Shown here: positions 10,279-20,255 of the stretch, piece after piece
Position numbering within the stretch: the first letter of the stretch is position 1
How the letters are laid out: each line of letters opens with the position of its first letter
Source of the DNA: Silene noctiflora
Taxonomy: Eukaryota > Streptophyta > Magnoliopsida > Caryophyllales > Caryophyllaceae
DNA: 29,237 nucleotides
Direction: 5' to 3'
NCBI GenBank assembly: GCA_009801015.1
Contig: VHZZ01014669.1
Span: 6,407-35,643 of the forward strand
The notes under the pieces: model-generated
Database searches by the model: none
Seen by the model: only the letters and a program-made list of their open reading frames with translations
What the model was told of the DNA's origin: nothing
Made by a program: the position numbers and the translations under genes

Positions 10279-12019
10279 CTAGTAATCTGTGCAGCTACAA
10301 GACCCATTTCTAAAGTGATGAAATCTATCAACATCTCTAACAACAAAATCCCTATCAACTCTGTGCTGATGAGTTTAAATTCCTCGCGACAATCAATACA
10401 CACCCTCAAATTCTTCATAATACGAATAGTTTCTCTTATAGGTATACTTATCAAGCAAAACCTTAATGCAAGCCTTTCACTATACAAACTCAATAACTCC
10501 CCTTTGATTCCTCTTCAACATCCACAAAAACCATTCCACTACTAGTAAAACCGAGAACCGTCATTATGTTCTCAAGATCCTCTAATAAATTCAATACCTC
10601 GGCGCTTCTTGGACATGATTCGACATCTCTAGCACAGAATACATATACTGAACCCCAAATTTCGACTCCGCTGCAACTAGGTTCCTTTCTAACCCCATCC
10701 AGTTTCATTTTAGACTGAATAATTTGAGCATCATCCCAGTTTCCGGCCAATGCAAGGGCATTTGACATTGATACATAAGTATTGTCTAGTTGTTGGTTGA
10801 CATCCAAAAGGCAATTACTAGCTTGGGTTGCTATATCAACTAGACCATGAAGCTTAATACTCGAGAGAAGGGCCGCCCATACAAAAGCACCCTCTTTATC
10901 TCGAGGGATTTCCGCTGTTTTAGCTAAATGGTAAGCCTCATCCAAACAGCCTCTTCTTCCAAGCATGTCAACCACACAACCATAATGTGTTACATTAGAA
11001 ACCACTCCATATACAGTGCACATTGAATTTAGTACTTTGAGGCCTTTGTTCATGAGCCCTGAATGGCTACAAGCGTGTAAGATACCGATAAATGTGATTT
11101 CATTTGGCTTGATTTTTTCTCGAATCATTTCGTCAAATAGCTCAATGGACAATTTACCAAGTCCGTGTTTAGCAGAAGAGATGATAATAGAAGTGTAAGA
11201 TTTGAGACATCGATTTTGAATGTGTCTGAACAACTTAAGGGACATGTTAATGCAACCATATTTCGCATACATATCCTCAAGTGCAGAAGTAATCACTTTG
11301 TTCGCTTCATACCCTCTTTTCACTACAGCTCCATGAATGACATTTCCGTACACTAGCCTTATCAATCTCCAACAAGCATTTATTATAATTGATAACATAA
11401 ATTGATTGGGAGGGTTGTTATCAACTAAGCTTCATACCCTTGTGCATTTCTTGCTTACCCTGCAATCATTGAAGTCCAAGAAATAACACTTCTCTCCGTC
11501 ATCGAATCAAAAATCCATCTCGTTGTCTCCAAATTATTCCATTTCCCATACATGTGAATCAATGCGCTACTATACACACCACAAGGTCTTTCTGGTGACC
11601 GAGGATTTCAGAATACACATGAACCATTTCACCTGCCTTTATATCAGCAAGTGTTAAACAAGCATTGATGACAATTGAGGGAATAAATTCATTCGGCAAT
11701 GCCATGTTTTTAGGCATCTTTGCAAATAGCAAAAGAGCCATTTTTGAGTCCCCAGCTGCAATATAACCACCCATGAGCGAGGTCCACGAGATGGTGTTTG
11801 GTTTAGGCATTTCGTCGAACACCTGGTGTGCGTAATTAACTTGCCGACATTTAATATATCCATTGATGAGATGATTAGTGGGTTTGGTTTTATTAAGAAC
11901 CCATATTTGAGAAGCCTAGTAATTGATGAATATAAATAATTTAAATCTCTGGTGCCTTGTAATTGTTGAATGGCTTGTTGAGCATGAGAATGGCTTTGAC
12001 GGGAAATACGGGAAGTCAT
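10279..12019 (-). pseudogene. DYW-class pentatricopeptide-repeat protein, At4g15720-like, pseudogene
   Basis: PLS-class PPR proteins with a DYW deaminase domain perform C-to-U RNA editing in mitochondria or plastids. Reading leftwards from the ATG at 12019: PPR motifs (VFDEMPKPNTISWTSLMGGY, then HMYGKWNNLETTRWIFDSM), MYAKYGCINMSLKLF, the P-type KPNEITFIGILHACSHSGL, VVDMLGRRGCLDEAYHLA, the E/E+ region (AALLSSIKLHG; EPSCSGVEI; VYVFCARD), then the DYW domain ([34 protein letters not shown]). Order and wording match Arabidopsis At4g15720 (an editing factor, I believe REME2) from memory. It is broken. The frame changes near 11880-11900, 11420-11430, 10495-10505 and 10355-10365. A TAA lies at 11455-11457 where the family has Tyr. 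The expected catalytic His of HxE is Tyr (10482-10484), and the final Trp codon is TAG (10279-10281). About ten residues seem missing near 11425. No intron is evident, as is usual for the family. Confidence 0.88.
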
Positions 12020-12026
12020 TTGGGTA

Positions 12027-12467
12027 AATTAAAATTTAAAAACTTTGTCATTTTTCACGTGGTACCTAACTTTTTAATTTTGTGCACATGATATCCCTGA
12101 GATTTGATTTTCATGAACAATGTGCCCTTATTATTGTTCTTAAAAGGGTATTGAACATAAATCATAGACCAGAAATCCGAATTGACTATTTTTATCAAAT
12201 CAATTACCTTTTCGAGATCTATAAATTTATAAAGTGAAAATGGTCATTCGGAAATTGAAGATTGAAAATATAGTTGATTTGAGAATTTCGTTAAAAAAAC
12301 CTTATAAAATGTCAGTCGACAATTTTTTTCCTCAAATCGTAGATTATGACGAGATAATTATTTTAGAAAAAAAAAATCAAACATGGAGGGTATCATGTAC
12401 ACAAACTTAAAATATTGAGTACCATATGCAAAGTGTTAAAGTATGAGGGCACCACATGAATTTTCCG
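12027..12467. mobile_element. MITE with long degenerate inverted repeats, abutting the PPR start codon
   Basis: The ends are inverted copies: CACGTGGTACC near 12056 faces GGCACCACATG near 12449. The inner arms 12080-12111 and 12373-12404 match at roughly 26 of 32 bases once one is reverse-complemented. The 8 bp TTTGGGTA occurs directly outside both ends, at 12019-12026 and 12468-12475, consistent with a target-site duplication of a hAT-like (8 bp) or, less exactly, Mutator-like (9 bp) DNA transposon. It encodes no protein. It lies between the PPR ATG and whatever leader the gene had. Confidence 0.65.
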
Positions 12468-12475
12468 TTTGGGTA

Positions 12476-12850
12476 TTGTTGATGCTCCGTGTTATTCTCA
12501 AGCTTTTGGAGCAGCGTTTTAACCGCGACAACTAGGACTGTCAAACGGGTAGGGTTTGGGTTAACTTAAATCGGGTCATTTCGGGCATGCTAATCTGTTA
12601 TACTTTTGGGTCTGGTCGAGTTATTTTGGGTTTCTGGTCAAGTTCGGATATTAAGGTCCGAGTTCATTTCGGGTTTGAATCACTTAGGATAGGGTCACTT
12701 AAAATGGAGTCATGTTGGGTCGGGTCATTTCGGGTAATGTTTTAAAACACCTTAATCAGTACTAATCTGACTAATAAGGAGTTTTTTTTACAAATTAACT
12801 ATTTCTTATGTAGCGGTGAAACAAATGAATCCTTTATTTTAAAATACTAT
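12476..12850. other. Spacer with GGGTC-rich tract
   Basis: No gene is seen. From 12545 to 12737 the plus strand carries many copies of GGGT, GGGTC and TCATTTCGGGT, beginning after ACTAGGACTGTCAAACGGGT. Similar TCGGGTC-rich sequence is common near the ends of plant hAT-type elements, so this may be a transposon remnant, but no partner end or target duplication was found. Confidence 0.4.
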
Positions 12851-12989
12851 TTTATTTTATTTTTTGGTGAAATGTTAACTTCTCATAAATGATAAAGCAA
12901 TTCAAGTACAATGTCCACCAGTACTACATATTTTAATAGCTGCCTACTACACCTACTTACACAAGATTTATAATACCCACTTTTTCACA

Positions 12990-15900
12990 CTAAGCTACAT
13001 CAACATTATGCCTAACAGACTTCATAACCCTACATCCAGTCACTTGAAGATGTTGTTGGACCTGCATAATGACCACATGAGGATGGCTAACCACACTATC
13101 AACTCTGCATTTATTTCGACAAAACCATACTTGATAAATCAAGGCAAGAACAACGGCCATCATAAGTTGTTTCTGCATCAAAGACCTAGATTGTCCTGAG
13201 TTTCCTGCACCATTCCAATGTCTGCTGGAAATAGATCACACCCCAACAAATCCCTGAGTAAGTTCAAACATCTTCTGCTAAATGCACAGTCAAAGAACAA
13301 ATGATCCCTAGATTCAAGAGATAGACCATACAAGTCACATGTATCATCAATAGGTACACCATACTGAGTCAACTTATCCTTAGTCACCAGTCTATTCAAA
13401 GCATAGAGTCAGGCAATGAAAGAGTGTTTAGGGAGAGCAAGCCTGTTCCATACCACTAGATACCAATACACTCTAGCCCTAGTCCCCATAAGCCACTTGT
13501 AACCTTCAGCAGGAGTATACCTGCCATGATTAGTTCCCCAAGTACCATTCACATAGCCTCCCTTCATCTGCTCTTTAATTTTGCAGATTTGTCGCCAAGT
13601 CCAAAAGAATTGTTAGTAGGTTTATAATCAAACCAATCGCTCTGTTTCATATAAATTTGATGAACCCAATGAATCTATAAGTGATCAGTTTTGCAAGCCA
13701 ACCACCAAGTATATTTACCTATCACTGCAATATTCCAGACCTGATTTTCTCTCCATACAAACATTCTCCCAAGAGACAGGAGGGGCCTTATGATAATTCT
13801 CACTTCCCTCCCAAAGATAATTCCTACAAATGCTCATAATCTTCCTGATGACTCCTTTAGGAATAATAAAAATCCTAGACCAGTAAGAATGCAATTGAGT
13901 ACGCACGGTTTTAACCAAGACCATCCTGCCAGCATAGCTGAGCTTCCTTGCACCCCATCCTCTAATCTTAGTTATCATCCTCTCCACTAATTTGGAACAG
14001 TCACCAACATAGAGTCTTTTATAACTAATAGGAATCCCTAAGTACCTGAAAGGGAAATGTCCTAGCTAAAACCCAGAGAGCATCAATATATCCCGTTTGA
14101 CAGCAGAAGCCAAACCATTACAATACAGCTCAGACTTGCCCCTGTTGACCTCAAGGACAGAAGCACTGGAGAAAGTTGCATAAGCCCTAAGGATCACTTT
14201 GACAGACTCCACATCCCCTCTACTAAACAAAAGTAAATCATCAGCAAAACATAAGCGGCACAACTTAAGAGGCCTACACAAAAGATGGAATCTGAATTCA
14301 GGTTTTTGAGTAACCACATTCAGAATCCTAGTGAAATACTCCATACAAATGGTGAACAGCAAAGGGGACATAGGATCCCCTTGCTTGATTCCCCTTCTCC
14401 CCTCAAAATAACCAAACATACTCCCATTAATGGACAAAGTGAATGTAGGAGTAGAAAGACAAGCCATGATCAAAGTAATAACCTTCCCAGGGAACTTGAG
14501 AGCTCTCAGNAATAAAAGACCATTCTATAGAGTCATAGGCCTTTTTTAAGTCCACATTCATCAAGAACCTAGGTGAACAAGACTTCCTATTATATAACCT
14601 AACCAGGTCTTGGCAGATAAGGATATTATCCACAATATCCCTACCCTTGATAAAAGCACTTTGGTTATCACTAATGATCTCAGGTAGAATATTGGCCATC
14701 ATGTGGCAAATAATCTTGGTAATGCACTTATAAAGTACATTACAGCAGGCAATAGGTCGAAAATCAACAACACTAGTAGGCCTATTCTTCTTAGGAATTA
14801 AAGTGAGCACAGTAGAGTTTACTTGCTTCAATAATTTTCCAGTGGTAAACACTTCCTTCACAACCTTACAAATTTCCTTCCTAGTCATCTCAAAAGAATC
14901 TCTACAGAATTAACTAGTATAACCATCAGGTCCTGGAGATTTAGTAGCTGGAATAGAGAAAAGGGCAGTCTTAATCTCATCATTTGTAACAGGGTCCATC
15001 ATTTTTTGTTGATGAGATTCAGTAAGCACCTTGCCTCTCCTGACAGTTAGAAAATGCACATGAGTAACAGATTTACTAGTACCCAACAACTCCTTATAGT
15101 AAGACAGGAATGCTCCCTCAATAATATTAGGAGTAGTACAGTTGACCCCCTAACATCAAGAATAGCCAAAATCTTATTCTGCATCCTCCTGCTTTTAATA
15201 GCACAATCGAAATAGTGAGTGTTATTGTCACCTTCTTCTGCCCACTGAACTTTAGCTTTTTGTGCTAGGAAAGCTGTCGTAGCTCTATCAAGATCTTTGT
15301 AAGTCTGAGTAGAAACTTTCTCCTGAGCCAACAATTGAGCATTACTAATATCTTTATGCAACTAAGTTTGTACCTGCTCCAAGGATATTTTAGCAAGTCT
15401 TGCAGCAGTTTCAAATATTAGAGAAAGCCTCTTTATTTAACTCCTTCAATTCTAGCTTTAAAAGTTTAAGTTTCCTCACCACTTGGAACATGGTCACGCC
15501 ATCAATCCTAATCCTCCATACCTTGTCCACTATAGCCAGAAACTTCTCATCCATACCCCACATATTAAAGTATTTGAAATTGTTTCTCTTTTTATCAATG
15601 GAATTCCATAAATCCATAAAACAAGGATTATGGTCAAATAAACGCTCAGGTAAAATAGATGTGTACATATCAGGAAAACTCATAAGCCACTCCATATTTC
15701 CCAGTACTCTATCAATTCTACTAAACCTTCTACCATCCTCATCTTGCTTATTACTCCAGGTGTAAAAAGCCCCATGAGCAGGAATATCAGCTATTTCACA
15801 CACCTCAATACATCTAAGGAAGTCTCTAGTCTCAGCATTAGTGACAACTGATCCAATTCTCTCCTCAAATACCAGCACATTATTAAAGTCTCCACATACA

Positions 15901-16310
15901 ATCTAAGGGCCTTGGACAGTATTGTGAAAAGTTTCCAGAGAAGCCCACAAAGGCTCCCTATCTCCTAATCTATTAAATCCATAAACAAAAGACATCATCC
16001 AACTTAATCCAGTAGGTCCATAAGTAACCCTTCAATGAATCACTTGAGCTTCATACCTCAACACTTCCAGTTGAAAGACCATATCATCCCATAAAATCCA
16101 AATTCTACCACTCTCACACACATTATTATTACTTACTAAAGCCAAATTATTCCTTAAACCATGATGAACTTTATTAATAGAACAAGTCCTAACTCTTGTC
16201 TCCATTAGACCAACTAAATTAATATCATTATTCTGCAGAATGCTTCTGATATCTCTCTGCTTATTAGGGCTGTTACACCCTCTCACATTCCAAAATCCCA
16301 TCCTAACCAT
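12990..16310 (-). pseudogene. LINE ORF2, endonuclease-reverse transcriptase-zf-RVT, broken
   Basis: ORF2 starts at ATG 16310 with MGFWNVRGCN, the first endonuclease motif. Later endonuclease motifs include METR, GDFNNV, FYTWSNKQ and SRIDRVLGN. The RT part has KSPGPDGYTS, VLTLIPKKNRPTSVVDFRPI, SAFIKGRDIVDNILICQDL, VDLKKAYDSIEW, GIKQGDPMSPLLFTICMEY and the catalytic FADD at 14237-14248. zf-RVT is at 13178-13399 (NRLVTKDKLTQYGV, ESRDHLFFDCAFS). Stops lie at 16032-16034 and 15903-15905 (both expected Trp), 15362-15364, and 14910-14912 (expected Gln). The frame changes near 15412, at a G run near 15150, at the unknown base 14510, and again downstream of 14066. No RNase H domain was recognised. Confidence 0.88.
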
Positions 16311-17521
16311 GATCACTGGTTAATAAAGTACCTGTCCTTTCTGCACCATCCATTTTTGAATCAGGGGTTGGAGTATTAAGAGAGTCCAGAAACGATCTCC
16401 TACACCCTGCATCACTGCCTTCTCCATCCTGCCTTGTTACCCTAGTAATGATCCTGACTGAAGAAGTAGAAACCTTAGTGACAACGCCAGGAATAGGAGT
16501 AATTAGAGGAATTCCTAAACCTGAATGAGGCACTGGACCAGGTGTAACAATAGGTGGCCCAATAGCAGAAGGTTGAGCAGGAGAGAGGACAGGGAAATCC
16601 TGAGTATTTAACAGAAAACCAGCATCATTACCCTTCTTAGAACAAGGGTTTTGAACTAGTCTCCAAACTTCATTTGTTTTCCCATTCATCTTCGTCTTCC
16701 TGATATTATGTGTTCGACATTGATGGGTTTCATGACCTAGTCCTTTACATTCTCCACACACAACTAACTTCCATTCATAATGAATATTCTGATGAACAGG
16801 CATATCCATCTCATCCAAAAATCTCACAGAATCTGGTAATTGTTGCCCAATTTTCACCTTCACCATTATACGAGCAAACCCTAGGAAAGTTTTCTCTTGA
16901 GTATCAATGTCAAGACGCACCACCTCTCCAACTAGACCAACAATTTTAGAAAGAGCAGGCTCCAAAAACTTAAGGTTCAACCCATGCAAACGTATCCAGA
17001 TTGGTACCATATCCACATTCTCCTTAATCAGTTGTGTAGTAGGTGTCCATTCCTTAATAATCAATGGTTTACTATCAAAAAACACTAGACCAGCCTGCAG
17101 CACTACTTGTTTCTTAGCATCTGTCTTAAATCTAACAAGAAAAACTCCATTTGATTTAAAAGAGATTTTATCTATAGTGTCAGCATTCCATATCCACTTA
17201 ATAAAACCAGCAACAATACTCCAAGGAGGGTTATCCCCCAAAATGTAACAGTTACAACATTCGACCAAAATTCTATCTCAGATTGAACATCTTCAGAGGT
17301 TAATTGCAGCATACCAGAGGTGTTCGTGGATGAACTAGCTTGGCCAACTTCAGTCCAATCGCCATCAGTATCTTCAACTACTTCCTCAATAGATTCCAAT
17401 TCCGAAGACATATTGAACGGCTCCACTCCAATAGTATCCCCATCATATTGTTCCAAAATTAGCACAGGCACCTCACCAGTATCCTTAGTATGATTAGAAT
17501 CGATAAAACAGTCGTATCCAT
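16303..17521 (-). pseudogene. LINE ORF1, DUF4283 / zinc-knuckle RNA-binding protein
   Basis: ORF1 proteins of plant L1 elements bind the element RNA. The likely start is the ATG at 17521, giving MDTTVL. The long frame picks up about seven codons later, so a frame change near 17500 is likely. After an acidic N-terminal part (SSELESIEEVVEDTDGDW), a second frame change occurs near 17250. The DUF4283 region follows (VFLVRFKTDAKKQVVLQAG, FFDSKPLIIKEW, VPIWIRLHGLNLKF, ALSKIVGLVGEV, FARIMVKVKIGQQLP), then a CCHC_4 knuckle (CGECKGLGHETHQC) and a Pro/Thr/Val-rich tail ending at TAG 16303. The last eight bases overlap the start of ORF2. Confidence 0.85.
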
Positions 17522-17675
17522 AGGAGAATTTTTTGATTTTTGGTTTAATAGAGATTTACGAAGAGTAGATTTATTGATAGGAATTATTTTGCGAAAGATA
17601 GTCATTACTAATTTCACAAAGAACCCTAATTGCTTTTATTTCCTCTCTTTCTATCATTCTCTCTCTTGCTAAGAG

Positions 17676-17806
17676 NNNNNNNNNNNNNNNNNNNNNNNNN
17701 NNNNNNNNNNNNNNNNNNNNNNNNNNNNNNNNNNNNNNNNNNNNNNNNNNNNNNNNNNNNNNNNNNNNNNNNNNNNNNNNNNNNNNNNNNNNNNNNNNNN
17801 NNNNNN
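17676..17806. other. Assembly gap, 131 unknown bases
   Basis: A run of N lies immediately beyond the 5' leader of the L1 LINE. The plus-strand sequence before the gap is CT-rich (TCATTCTCTCTCTTGCT), a low-complexity context that often breaks assemblies. The true 5' end of the LINE and its target duplication probably lie inside or just beyond it. Confidence 0.95.
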
Positions 17807-19321
17807 ATATAAATCTTTACAATTAATATATTTTTACCACATCACATTTGTTTTGATGTATAATACTTAGAATGCAACATTGACTTAAAAGTTCAAACTC
17901 CAGTCATATAATATTCTGTAATTTAAGGATATATATGTAGGATTGTGATAATAAAATATCATACTACATATCACCTAAGAGGTATACCCATTCACATGGT
18001 AATTCTATAAACTTAAACACTAATACAGCAATACAACAATACGCTAATACCCTTCTTCTCCTGGTCATGTTTAATCATCGTCTTCATAATTCCCTGCGTT
18101 GGCATTAAATAGAAACTTTTTAGTTGTCATTCATTTCATAAATGCTTATACCTGAAGTTGTAGCTATGAAGTCAACCAATGAAAATACAACATAGCGATA
18201 TGGCTAACAGAAAAAAATTATATTAAAAATGGATGAAATACGACATAAAGCTAACGTTATTTAATGCATAAATTTTCAGTAAGAAATTGTATGAATAAAC
18301 TAAAAATAAAAAATGTGTACGCTTCCTTATTTGAATCTTGAAAAAGTTTTGCAAAAACAATTTTTAAAGTGAAAGAAATGGGATAGTGTACTATACAATA
18401 ACATAAAAAGCTTCATAAGCCTCTTTTGAAACACCACGTGTCATATCCTAAACTCATGCCACCTACTATATATTTAATGATGATATAAACCTCCCTCATA
18501 ATCTCATATCATCAAATTAGTAGACGGTTGATTTTTTCATCTCACCTCCTCACCATAACTCAAATTCAATGTGTCATTTCATTACCCATGATTACATCTC
18601 AAATAACCGACCATGATATTAATAGCTATGGAGTTTGAAAAGCCACAAAGTAACTAAAACGTCAAAAGTCGCTACTCGGTAATTAATTTTCATAATACTC
18701 CGTATGTTAAAAATATAATGTATACAATAAATCATTACATAAATAAATGTCAATGTAAGTATTCATTTCCTCTTTCACATCTTCATAACATCCACCTCAA
18801 GGTAATGTTTCTGTCGATTGCTTGTGATATCAGTATTTGGTTTTCATAGCTTTGAGCAATACTCTATTAATTTATTTATTTTCAATTAAAGTTGCAATAA
18901 TCATTGATATTGTGAAATTTATGAAGTATTCTGTATATATTGTTCTACTCATCTTTTGCATTAGTTTATTTTTGAGTTTTAGTTTTTTTTTTTTTTTTTT
19001 TTTTGCAATTATAATTGATTTTTTGGTTTCAATATTCAGGTTTGCAACATCACTTTCCTGGGGCTAAAGAAATTAACCGAAGTTTCCAGTGTAACTAATA
19101 GAATAATATCCTTTTTTCGTAAATGTTATTATAGATATATTGCAAGTCTATCGGAATCATTTTGAAATACTTTATTAACAATCTCTCCATTGGTGATGAA
19201 CGGAAAAGGCTTTTATTGCCAGCGAAGAACAAATTACGGTCAAGTTGTCGTTCGCGATTTTCAGGCTTCTAAAGGTATTGCATCATTCTATAACTAATTT
19301 GCACGTATTCCTTGGATCAAT
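17807..19321. other. AT-rich intergenic DNA
   Basis: No gene is established. Points of note are a G-box-like CCACGTGTCA near 18434, a run of 22 T at 18983-19004, and a short open stretch at 19196-19275 (MNGKGFYCQRRTNYGQ...) followed by a GT donor-like site. These could be parts of a small spliced gene, but no product can be recognised. Confidence 0.4.
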
Positions 19322-19386
19322 TACCCCCTTCGTCTCATTCATTTGTTTACCTTTTATATTGTTAAATGATTGAGACGGAGAGAGTA
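19322..19386. mobile_element. Short Stowaway-like MITE
   Basis: The 65 bp segment starts TACCCCCTTCGTCTCATTCA and ends TGAGACGGAGAGAGTA. These are inverted copies of the Stowaway terminal consensus CTCCCTCCGTCTCA, with TA at both outer ends as the target duplication. It is unusually short, so probably internally deleted. It is non-coding; family members are mobilised by mariner-type transposases encoded elsewhere. Confidence 0.68.
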
Positions 19387-20138
19387 TTAATTTTTCTAAA
19401 TTTTGAACTGTTTAGTGTCTTGATATTTAAGAGTTTTTCTAAATTTCTTGATTATTTGGTAGTGTTGATTGATTCTCATACCATTTGTGCATAGTGATGT
19501 TCCGACATGTCTGTAATTATATTCCGACATGTCTATGACTTTATGTGTGTGGTCTTCAAATGTTCATTTCTCACATATAATCACACGATTGAAGTTTATA
19601 ATACTCATAGGAAGGCCATTAGTCCATATCTGCTTCACATCTTCGGATTGGTGGTGAGACAGAGGCCATTACTCACCTTTCATTCTTTGTCTCCATGTTA
19701 TGAGCATATACTTCTAGGTTGAAATATTTTGGCGTTGTTCTGTGTTATCCTTTCTTTGTTACAGAGTTATTGTTCCTTTAACAACTATAGATCAAGATCA
19801 AGCTAAGGCCTTATATAAAAGAGTTTTGCGTTATAAAACAAAGGCAGGGCCGTCTATTATGAGGTTCAATCTGTTCAAATGAACAGACCCTCAAATTTTT
19901 GTGTCCCAAACTTTGCACGAAGCCATATTACACCCTTGAAAATAGAAAGGAAAATACCCCCAATTAAAAGCATGTGTCAGCCTTCTTTCCTTTCATTTCC
20001 CAAAGCTAAACATTATTTCTTTAATAAATTCCTCATTTATCAACCATTTATAATATCATTCCCACAAAAATATTTCACTTCCTAATTTGTCAAATTATTA
20101 GACGATTTAGCAGCCATATTTCATTGTTTTTGCAACTG
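19387..20138. other. Non-coding, AT-rich spacer
   Basis: No credible gene is seen. TTCCGACATGTCT occurs twice about 22 bases apart (19500-19512 and 19522-19534). An AGGGCCGTCTATTATGAGG motif near 19847 resembles ends of degraded plant DNA transposons, with a GGGGCCCC / CACAGGGCC stretch near 20671-20700 as a possible other end. This is only suggestive. Confidence 0.3.
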
Positions 20139-20255
20139 GTCTTAAAGACGGGTCAAATACTAACCCACTTGTATAGATAGCACAAACATCTTGTTATTCC
20201 TAGGTATTTCACTTTTGTCTCATTTAAAGTAATTGACCCATTTTAACCTTAAGAC
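20139..20255. mobile_element. Possible small inverted-repeat element
   Basis: GTCTTAAAGACGGGTCAAAT at 20139-20158 is mirrored by the reverse complement of 20229-20255, which reads GTCTTAAGGTTAAAATGGGT and then CAATTAC. The pair encloses about 70 bases with no coding. It looks like a small MITE or a remnant. The target duplication is unclear. Confidence 0.4.

Larger units (their letters stand above)
12851..17675 (-). mobile_element. L1-type LINE (plant), near full length, broken
   Basis: This non-LTR retrotransposon reads right to left: a leader (17522-17675), ORF1 with DUF4283 and a zinc knuckle, ORF2 with AP-endonuclease, reverse transcriptase and zf-RVT, a short 3' UTR, and an A-rich tail seen as T/A-rich sequence on the plus strand at 12851-12865, just after a TTTCACC-like end. 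The size of about 4.8 kb fits plant L1 elements. Several frameshifts and stops show it is inactive. The 5' end meets a gap of unknown bases, so the exact end and target duplication cannot be read. Confidence 0.9.

Noticed and set aside
12841-12865. Target-site duplication for the L1 LINE
   Set aside because: The 5' flank is hidden by the gap, so no repeat can be compared.
19192-19275. GTGATGAA as a snoRNA C box
   Set aside because: No D box (CTGA) with a terminal stem was found at a suitable distance.
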